A DNA stretch of 64,000 bases from Gambelia wislizenii. Taxonomy: Eukaryota; Chordata; Lepidosauria; Squamata; Crotaphytidae. Below are positions 1 through 64,000 of the stretch, in pieces. The stretch is taken from positions 163,281,001 to 163,345,000 of the forward strand of contig JAUMIR010000001.1 in assembly GCA_030847615.1 (NCBI GenBank), read 5' to 3'. Each line of letters starts with the position of its first letter. Position 1 is the stretch's first letter. The position numbers were made by a program, and so were the translations under genes. The notes below the pieces were generated by a model. The model was not told the origin of the DNA. It was given only the letters and a program-made list of their open reading frames with translations, and made no database searches.

Positions 1-1313
1 CTGGCCTGCCAGGACAGGCGCCTTCGGTCTCACAGAGCCCGATCCATTCCTTCCTGGCAGGAACAGATTAAAAGAGGTATCAAACCATATCCTGAATTCC
101 CCCATCTCAGCCCCATATTTGCCCCAGGTGTGGTGATGACTGCCCAGGGGCAGAATGGGGCACATGCCCTGTGTCATCAGGACTGCAGGACTCTAAGACA
201 GGGGCAAGATGGGGTATATTACCCATCCAGACAAGCCCTGAGTCTAACTTTCTAGGGTTTAGAGTTACTAGAACTTGGATCCTCTGCAAGAGTGGGTGGC
301 TGATTAAGATGCTCCACCCCCAGAGGCAAATGCATCCAGATGGCCTCCTGACAACTCTTGGAGAGATTTTTCCGGTGCTTCAAGAAAGCAATTCCGTAGA
401 AGCTATGGTTAACCTTCAGAATGAGAAAATGACCAGAGTGGTGGACACAATTGCAACCCTTTTCCATGGAGCATAGACAAATGAGATCCTTGTTCCACTA
501 GGGAATCGGTGGTGATGAAACTATTAGGATGGTAATTAGCATGATAATGGCAGAAAACTCAGCTAGAACATGGGCCACAGCTGAAAGGGCTACTCTGTAG
601 TGGGAAATCCAGCACTAAAAGAAAAGAGAGGGGGGAAAGGGGGGGAACAAAGCATTTTCTCTTCCAGCATTGCATCTGCGCAGTTGTGCGAAGAACCAGT
701 CTTGTATGTTGAAAGGCCAATTAAATTTTTGGTTCGCAAGAGAAGTATGCAAAGACCAATCTTGAAATTAGTATCAGAACAAGTTTTCTCCTTAGTTCAT
801 GCATTATAGAATTACACATAATACAGCCCTTCCCAGTCCTTCTACACACTACTATCAGCAGCACTTTTAAGAATCTGGGACTACACCACTGGACACAAAA
901 CTGTTGAGATTTACAAACAATAAATTAGGCGATGATAATTTGGAGACTTGTTTTGAATGTCACTGTGTTTTTGTCACTAGCAATTAAAACTCTCACTGGC
1001 TTTGATAGGTAGACTATTTTTCAATGTTAGCTGAGTTCCCCTTTTTTTACCAGTTGGGATATTCTGTGGCAGTTTTTATTGTATATACTTCCTTTTCCCT
1101 TGACCTACAAACCTGTCTGAAACAGCAATATAAATGGTTATTTTTCTACTAGTGCTGACTAAGAAGCGCTTAAAGAATAAATTATCCACTTATATTAAAA
1201 CTGTATCAGGGACTTAATAATTGAGACAAGGGCAGAATTCTGTCCAAGAAAATGAGTCAAAAGTGCTGCTGTGTGATTTAATTCTTTTCACCCTGAAGGA
1301 AACAGTTACTTAC
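1..1313 (-). other. MYO6 intron, no recognised content
   Basis: Intron downstream (gene direction) of the 1314-1417 exon. AT-rich with short unsupported reading frames only. I see no exon, RNA gene or clear repeat. Confidence 0.6.
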
Positions 1314-56667
<55,354 letters not shown>

Positions 56668-57139
56668 TTATTTCTTAATTATTAATTTTATTTCACCCAC
56701 CTTAAAAACAACAATTGAATGGATAATACATAAATAAATAAAACCACACATATAGTTTTACAAAAGCTTGGCAGAATACTACAGTCTTTACAGGGTCTTT
56801 CTGAAGCCCACAAAAGAGAGGGCAAAGCAAAGGTCTTGTGAAAAGGGATCCAACCTGTGGAGCCACATGGGATTCCTTGCATGGATAACCCTCTAACCTG
56901 TTTAACCATAATGGCAGACTTGAGCGCAACAAGATCATGAATTTACGTTTAAAACTAACTCACTTGTAAGGTCACAACTTCAGGCAACAACTCCTAGAAT
57001 GCCCAAGTCAGTATGCCCCCTTGGAACAAATTTTCCCAAATGTAGACAGGAATATTTCAAGCATTTGGATTATATGGCTTAGGATCTTGATACTTGAGGG
57101 AACGCCATTCTCTATCTTTGCCTGTCAAGGAATCAAGGT

Positions 57140-57525
57140 CTATTGTAGGGGCCCTCCTCTGTGTCCAAACAGTAATAGAGATAGACTTGTAGGAGAACAT
57201 GGGAGAAGGCCTCCTCTGCAGCCGCACTCATTATGGAACGCCCTCCCCTTGGAGGGTCCAACTGGTGACAATATTGGTATCATTTTAGCACCAAGTTTAG
57301 ACCTGGCTTTTTATCAAAGCCTTCAAGCCTGATTTTAGCCAGGCTGCATATGTGGTATGGTTGCATTGTTTTAAATTGTTTTAACCAGTTTTAGATTGAT
57401 GGGTTTTTAATTTTTAATCTTTTAAAATTATTGTTATCACTTATCGTTTTAAACTGATTTTTATCGTAAGCTGCCCTAAGGTCTTTGGATATACAGGAAT
57501 ATATAAATATTTTAATGAACCAACA
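57140..57525 (+). mobile_element. L2-like LINE 3' end, degraded
   Basis: The right part (attgttttaaattgttttaa, then cgtaagctgccctaaggtct, ttggatatacaggaatataa-type and AT-rich tail) matches the L2-like 3' UTR style of 17531-17816. The upstream cgccctccccttggagggtc fits the WNxLP region. Frames broken. Confidence 0.55.
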
Positions 57526-59483
57526 AACCTGATAATGGTGATAGATAAATGTGAAATCATTCACATGGCTCACAGACTTGCTGATTTGGGGGCTGCACTG
57601 GGCTTTTGGAGCTTCCATACTGGTAGTATAGGGCAGCCTCAGTTTTCATTACAGCAGTAAGTTGAAAACTGCCTTGCCATCACAAGGATTAACATTCATA
57701 ATACCCATATGGAGGTAGCAGTTTGAACAACAACAAAAAAAGACATTTACATGAGCCCAGCCTTTTGGGAAGTCCAATAGCAGCCCCAAGTACTAGTACT
57801 GTTTCAAGTGAACCATCTCAAATATATCCTCTTTCTTCCCTTTAGTTTTGCAAGACCTCTAACCAAATCCTAGACCTATGTATATCTCTTTGATGCACTA
57901 CTTGGAAGAGCAGGAAGTAATGTACTAGTCACTTGCATTAAAGGCTGGAAAAGTGACTTTTTGGATTAAAACTACCAGCATCCTTAGCCAGTGTGGCCAT
58001 GCTGGCTGGGGGATTCTGGGAGTTATAGTCCATAAAGTTTCATTCTCTGTCAGTAAATCTAACAAGTCTTCTGCAATGCAGATAGCTACTTCAGTGCTCT
58101 CTACTTTAAGAAAGAAAAGCCTATGTCCATTCTAATATAGGAAACCACAGAAGATAAAGCAGGACTATTAAAGAAAATCCTTAAAATTCAAAATCCTGTA
58201 CATACATGTTCATAGCTAGTATCATCACATTACAAAAAGGTAAGAGTATGCAAGGTGCCACAGATAAGACAGAAGGGACACTGAACTTACCCTAAAGGAT
58301 TACAATAGACAGACTAGGAAGGATTGTGGGGACAGAAAAAGGCAACCGTGTTGCTTATGATTAGCTACTTCTAAATTCTGATGGAAACTGTCATCAGTGT
58401 CCCTTTTGTGAAAAATGCATTCCCAACAGTAGCTCAACTTCAGCTTTATTGCAACCATGCATGCTGAGAATGGCAGACTGAAAGAACTACACCTAGGAAG
58501 CAATTCAACCATGACAGCCATTATGACTGCACCATTAACAAAAATGTTATGCTGCATAGTAACAAAATGCATAATATCAAAAATTGTAGCCATTATAATG
58601 TATAGTAACAAAAACTCTTTAAAAAAATAATTTCTTTCTCTGCCCCTTTCTTCCACGTGGAGCTATACAAGTTTATTTTAAAACAAATCACAAGAGAACA
58701 GCGGGAACAACTGAGTGGTGTACAGCGAATCTGAACCGTTTCAGCCAACTTAAGCTCTACCAGCTGAAAAGCACAATCTCATTTGAACTGATACTTTGAC
58801 ACTGTCCGAGAAAAGGATTAGCAACTGAAGTCATGCCCTACATGTGTTTTTCTCTAGGTCAGTCCTGAGAGGAATTGCAGAGAGCCTGCAGGGCAACTGC
58901 CCAATGCTATGTCATCCTGAGGGGTAACATGGCAGGTCCTTTCCTCTGGAAGAATGTTTTAACATCATTTAAAGACAGGCTTCAATAAAACAGCAACACT
59001 GTATGATTACTTGGAAATCTCCGGCAATTGCAAGTGATCCATCAAGGGAGTAAAGACCCTGCTTATTAAGAATAATGGCAGCTATGTTACATTAGAGTGT
59101 AATTAGCTTGAATGTACAATCTCTTGATTTATCTTACGGTAATCGGTACTGACAGGAATCTTATCTTATAAATAGAGAGAAGGTTCCTTTACATTCCCCT
59201 TCTGATACGTTTAAGAGCTCAGCACACAGTAATCCTCACAGTTCATGTCAACTGCCAATCTTTTACATAAGACATTGTGCACACCATAATTTTAGGTTTA
59301 AAAAAACAACGAAAATTGAAAACTAAAGGAGTAGTCAAGGAGGAACAGATCTATTCACACATGCATTTAAGAAACAAGTACAGAAAACTATTCAATAAAG
59401 TATTCTATGCAAGAGAACAATTTCAAAGTTTGAAACTATATACAGATTTAGCCCAATTAATGTTTTGTACCTGATCAGAAAGA
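57526..59483. other. MYO6 intron, no recognised gene
   Basis: A short hAT-like phrase (cagtgtggccatgctggctg, ggggattctgggagttatag) lies at 57970-58035. Otherwise nothing recognised. Confidence 0.45.
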
Positions 59484-59695
59484 GTCAACTATGGTGTAGG
59501 ATTAGGACTCCAGGAGACCAGAGTTTGAATCCCCGTTTGGCCACAGAAACCCACTGGATGACCTTGGGCAAGTCACATTCTCTCAGCCTCAGAAGAAATC
59601 TGGCCAAGCAAACCCTGTGACAGCATTGCCTTAGGATTGCCATAGGGTTACCATAGGTCAGAAATGACTTGAAGGCACACAACAACATCAACAAT
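59484..59695 (+). mobile_element. tRNA-derived SINE with BovB-like tail
   Basis: Box B-like gagtttgaatccc, middle gaccttgggcaagtcacatt, tail taccataggtcagaaatgac, ttgaaggcacacaacaa. Same family as 21334-21575. Confidence 0.8.
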
Positions 59696-60096
59696 ACTTG
59701 CCCTCCCCCCAAAATGAGGTTGTCCTCTACATTGCAATGGATAATTTAAAAATTATGCAGTTGAAGGCACAAGAGCTTACATTTTAAGATTAATTTCAGT
59801 CTGATTCTGATTCCACTCTGAAGCTCCAGCTTCCCTACTGCACGGGTTTTAAATCTGGAGTCCTAAAAACTTGGGCACCTTTTCTCTAAAAAATCATTAC
59901 CCCATGCTCAGTGCCTTATAATTCATGTTATAACTGCCTCAGGTTCTGCTTCATAATTTGTCATATTTCAATTGTAATTTTAATTGGATTTTACTTTGTA
60001 CATTTCTTGGAGAATTTTTATTACTGTACTGAGTGAATGAAGAAAGGATGGAGGGTGCATGAACTCCACAAGCTCCATCCCCACCTGCTGTGCGCC

Positions 60097-60295
60097 TTCA
60101 TGTTGTTTCTACGGTGATTTTATGGTGAACCTATCATGGGGTTTTCTTGGCAAGATGTGTCCAGATGAGGTTTGCTGTTGCCTTCCGCTGAGGCTTAGAC
60201 AGTGTGGCTTGCCCTAGGTGGACAAGTGGGAATTTGAACACTGGTCTCCAGATACTTGGTCCAACACTCAAACCACTACACCACACTTGCTCTCT
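60097..60295 (-). mobile_element. tRNA-derived SINE, reversed
   Basis: The reverse complement has the head gtgtggtgtagtggtttgag, the gacaatgcaagccacact-type middle and a degraded tail. Same family as 59484-59695. Confidence 0.75.
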
Positions 60296-61244
60296 CCATC
60301 CTCATCTTGTCAACATCTCCCAAAAGCCTGAGACAATCAGTAGGGTATGAAGATATCACCACTTGTGGAAGAACTGATTTTGCTGCAAGTCAACCACGGC
60401 CCACCCCTCCTCTGTTGCCAATGTCACCAACCAGCAATGCAGCTCCACCTCTGTCTTCCCACTGTTATTTTAGCCCAGTATCCTTCCAGGAGAATGGTGT
60501 GCTCTGAGAACAGTGAAGGCAAAGAGACAGAGACAGAGGATGAGGTGGGACATAGCCCTAATTCAAATCTATGCTCTCTTCCTCCAGTTCTACAGCAATA
60601 GTCAATTTTCATCTTACTCTCTATGAATCAACTTGTTCTCCCTAAATCTTAATAGAAATCTACAGTATTTCCTTATGCTTTCAATGGGGAAAATGTAGAA
60701 ATTTTTTGTTTGTTTGTTTTCAGTCATTTCAAGATGAGCCTACTTGCATTTTCAACACTGTATAGTTTTTAGTGCCCAACTGAGAGAAAAACATTTCAAC
60801 TGGAATAAAAATCTGCTCCACCTGTCCCCTCCACATGTCACCTGCACGCAATGATGACAGGCATGCACCCTATCTGCAATGCATGATATTAGAGGAGTTT
60901 GATTCCTCCATTAACCTAATGCAACACTTGAAATTCCACCAAAGAAAGCATATATTGTTGAGCTACCAGCACTATATGGCTCTCCTACATCTGTTAAAAG
61001 AAACTCCAGATGACTTGCTTTGTGAGGAAGAGGCATCTCTAGAAGAGGAGGTGCTCAGTTACACAGTATGGGGATATTATTTATGGTTATAGGCTATAAC
61101 AAGTCTTCAAATTATTATTATGGGAATTATCTACTATGAATTGTGATCTCCGCTGTTCTATTTTACCAACAAACATTGTATTGGTTGCCTCAAGCCTCTA
61201 ACAGGATATAGTAACTATCCCATTTCTGATCCTGTTGAGATATA
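60296..61244. other. MYO6 intron, unexplained short frame
   Basis: A plus frame at 60835-61092 (85 codons, acidic end CEEEASLEEEV) has no recognised family, no clear splice context and no promoter. Otherwise nothing recognised. Confidence 0.35.
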
Positions 61245-62032
61245 CAGTCATCCCTTCACATTTGCGGGGGTTGGGGGCAGACAACCCCCACGAATGTGAA
61301 AAAACAGCGAATAAGAAATGACCCTGCAGGCGAGTGGCTTTCCACCCCAGTCCCTTTCCAAGGCAGCAACGGGCTTCCTGAGAAGCCCTTCGCTGCTTTG
61401 GTAGGGACTGGGGTGGAGAGAATGCATGCAGGAGGCTTTCCACCACTACCCCTTCCCAAGGCAGCGAGGGGCTTCATGAGAAGCCCCTCGCTGCCTTGAG
61501 AGGGGACTGGGATGGAGTGCGGGCACATGAGCGGCTTTCCACCCCCCCTTCCCAAGGCAGCAACGGGTTTCGTGAGAAGCCCCTCACTGCCTTGAGAAGG
61601 GTGGAGAGAGCACGGGAGGGAGGCTTTCCACCCCGCCTTCCCAAGCCAGTGACGGGCTTTGTGAGAAACCCCTCGCTGCCTTGAGAAGGGACTGGGGTGG
61701 AGAGCGGGCAGGAAGGAGGCTTTCCACCTCCCCTCCCAAGGCAGCTACAGGCTTCATGAGAAGCCCCTTGCTGCCTTGAAAAGGGACTGGGGTGGAGAGT
61801 GGGCGGGAAGGAGGCTTTCCACCACCACCCTTCGCTGCCTTGAGAAGGGACTGGGGTGGAGAGCGCGCGGGAGGGAGGCTTTCCACCCCGCCTTCCCAAG
61901 GCAGCAACAGGCTTTGTGAGAAGCCCCTCGCTGCCTTAAGAAGGGACTGGGGTGGAGAGCGGGCGGGAAGGAGGCTTTCCACGAATAATCGAAACCACGA
62001 ATGTGCAAGTCGCAAATGTGGAGGGGCAACTG
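61245..62032. mobile_element. Tigger-like element with GC-rich tandem core
   Basis: 788 bp flanked by TA (61243-44, 62033-34). Left CAGTCATCCCTTCACATTTG; reverse of right CAGTTGCCCCTCCACATTTG, and inner ACGAAT motifs on both sides. The core has about six units of ccttcccaaggcagc, gagaagcccctcgctgcctt and gagaagggactggggtggag, each with an internal palindrome (aaggcagcaacgggctt / gagaagcccctcgctgcctt). The serine/proline-rich frames on the minus strand are translations of the array. Confidence 0.8.
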
Positions 62033-62394
62033 TACATGTTTTTGTTATTCCCCAAACTGCAACAGGGTATCAGAGCAATGAATAACCCTGCAGGATTCTT
62101 ATGATACACTGCTCTGTCATTTACAACTTAGGCTCTTAATCTTGTATTTATGGACTGTATCTGTGGTCTCTTTCTTAAATGCTTAGGACCCTCTCTTTTC
62201 TGCTACCTTATGGGGATGGATATGCTGATACCTAGCTACAACTGTGTTAAAATCCTGCCTTCCCCAATTGTTTTCAGTAAGTAGTTCTTGGTTTTGCTGG
62301 GGGGTGTGTGTGTGCAATTTAAACATTTCTGTTCATATATAAACTATGGCAAATGCCTATCCCAGAATATGATTTGAATCATTATATAGAGTCT

Positions 62395-64000
62395 ATGGGG
62401 CAGCAGCAGTACTGGAGGGTGACACTCGTGGAGGATCTTTCAGAGACAATGGCAATGGCACCATAGCTAATGCTTGTTACTACTGCACAGAGGGAGGCAT
62501 GGAAAACCTCCTTTTGAATATCTTTTACCACAAAAACCCTATGATGAGACAATCCAAAATGAAACAGAAGATGAAACCCCCAGGTCAGATGGCACTCAAT
62601 GAGCTACTGGGATACAGTAGAGGACAACTACAAGTAGCACTGTGGCTAATGATAAAACTCCACTCAGGCTGAAAGGACATTCAGTTGCTGACGTGCTCAA
62701 AGGAAAAAGGAAAGTCTGAAGCTGAAAGACACATATTATAGGGACATAGAATGTGAGAAGCATGAATCAGGGGAAGCTAAGCATAATAAAACATTACAAT
62801 ATTTGGGGTGAGTGAGCTAAAGGGGATAGGAATGGGACATTTTGAGTCAGAAAATTACATAGCATATTACTCACATGCTATGAGTATAGAAAAAAAAACT
62901 AAGAAGAAATGGGGCGGTATTTATAGTGAGGAGAGATTTAGCAAAAGCAATCGAAGCAATTGAAGAATATAATGCAATAGAAGAATATAATGCAAAGTCT
63001 GACCAAATCACACCAATAAGACTTCAGGGAAAATCTATATAACCTTAGTACAAGTTTCTGTTCAAAGTAGACAGACAAAGAAATTGAAAGATTCTATGCT
63101 GGAGTCCAGGAAAAAATTGATCTTACTCTAAAACAGAACTTCTTGTTAATCACAGGTGATTGGAATGCAAAAATAGAAAACAGAAAAATCAAAGATAGTA
63201 GGAAAATTTGGCCTAGGCTCAAGAAACAAAGCAGGAGACTGATGTAGTGAATTTTGCGATAACAACAGTTTGTTCATCATAAGCACATTCTTCAAGGAAC
63301 CCAAGAAGTTACTGCGTACATGGACATCACCTGAATGGCCAATATAGGAATCAAATAGACTACATAATTGGAAGCAGAAGATGGAGAAACTCCATTCTCT
63401 CTACAAAAACAAGACCAGGATCAGATTGTGGTACAGACCATGAACTACTAATATCAAAAATTAAAACAAAGCTAACGAAGAACAGCAAACCAACCATCAT
63501 ACTGAAATACATCCCAGTAGAATTTAAAGAGAAAAACAGATTTGCACTATTAAGCCTAGTTGACCAGAAGCCAGAAGAACTCTGGACTGAAGCCAGGGAT
63601 ATTGTCAGGGAGGAATGCAAAAAGATACTGTCTGTAGCCAAAAAGAAAGAGACGCCTCAACAGATGACAGATGAAACCCTTTCAAGCAGTTAAGGACAGA
63701 TGAGAAGCAAAAGTAAAAGGTGACAGAAATAGAGTCAGAACCCTGAATGTAACTGTTCAATGACTTCTGCGCAGTGAGAAGGTGAAAGCAAAAAAGGAAG
63801 AACAAGAGTCCTCTTCCACAAGAACTGAGAAATCCAAGGGAAATTTCAACCAAGAGTTAGGGATGCTCTATCACCAGCAGTGGAACACATTACATGACCA
63901 AAAAGAAATGGAAAGATGATGGAAAACATATACAGAAGAATTATGTAAAAGAGATGAAAGGGTGACATATTCATTCCAGGAAGAATCACATAATGATGAA
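62395..64000 (+). mobile_element. RTE/BovB-type LINE, 5' part, inactivated
   Basis: Plus strand, continuing past 64000. The 5' part has ccaggtcagatggcactcaa, tgagctactgggatacagta typical of BovB-like elements. The endonuclease domain follows in broken frames: GIGMGHFESENY (about 62827-62862), GDWNAKIENRKIKD (about 63161-63200, the catalytic GDxNA box), then QIDYIIGSRRWRNSI and DCGTDHELLISKIKTK (about 63352-63470, the D-H box). The linker to RT runs on to the window end. Stops and frameshifts make it dead. Its 3' end type is the one copied by the SINE tails in this window. Confidence 0.85.

Noticed and set aside
60835..61092. 85-codon plus-strand frame
   Set aside because: No recognised family, no splice or promoter context; kept only as a note in the intron entry.
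61256..62085. Serine/proline-rich frames up to 143 codons
   Set aside because: Translations of the tandem core of the TIR element at 61245-62032.

Overview
The window is eukaryotic nuclear DNA from a reptile, most likely a squamate (lizard or snake). Two things show this. One vertebrate gene is split into short exons with GT-AG introns on the minus strand. The introns are packed with repeats typical of squamates: CR1 and L2-like LINEs, an RTE/BovB LINE, a Penelope-like element, tRNA-derived and 5S-derived SINEs with a BovB-like tail, and many small DNA transposons. No bacterial, viral or organellar gene is present, and I see no complete second gene.

The host gene is MYO6, unconventional myosin VI, the myosin that moves toward the minus end of actin. 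I could place 18 exons (2,027 coding nt, about 675 codons), read from high to low coordinates between 56635 and 1314. They join in frame with canonical splice sites. They run from just before switch II of the motor, through relay helix, loop 2, SH1/SH2 region, converter, the myosin VI-specific reverse-gear insert, IQ motif, three-helix bundle and charged single alpha-helix, into the start of the cargo-binding tail (MyUb region). The 5' part of the gene (N-terminal motor, P-loop, switch I) lies beyond base 64000 and the C-terminal tail beyond base 1. The whole window is therefore inside one gene, and every non-exonic base is intron.

Layout: 1-13.8 kb holds the three tail exons and long introns with an unclassified repeat block (about 5.96-7.46 kb), a TIR element with 3-bp target duplications, a hAT-like element, a SINE and an L2-like 3' end. 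From 13.8-28.8 kb lie the helix, neck and converter exons, with LINE, CR1, SINE and Tigger-like insertions, one of them carrying a 1-kb GC-rich tandem array. From 28.8-37.8 kb is a large intron filled by an inverted dead L2-like LINE (with a nested hAT element), a Penelope-like element with RT and GIY-YIG remains, and hAT-like elements. From 37.8-56.6 kb are the motor exons with smaller TEs, including a 289-bp foldback hairpin and a TE ending about 14 bp from a splice donor. From 56.7-64 kb is intron with SINEs, a second tandem-array Tigger-like element and the 5' part of an RTE/BovB LINE.

I did not find a new enzymatic system. The less ordinary material is structural: a recurring TA-flanked transposon type whose centres have become GC-rich minisatellites, two families of small elements each present twice, long foldback hairpins inside transcribed introns, and a symmetric 39-nt tail microexon.
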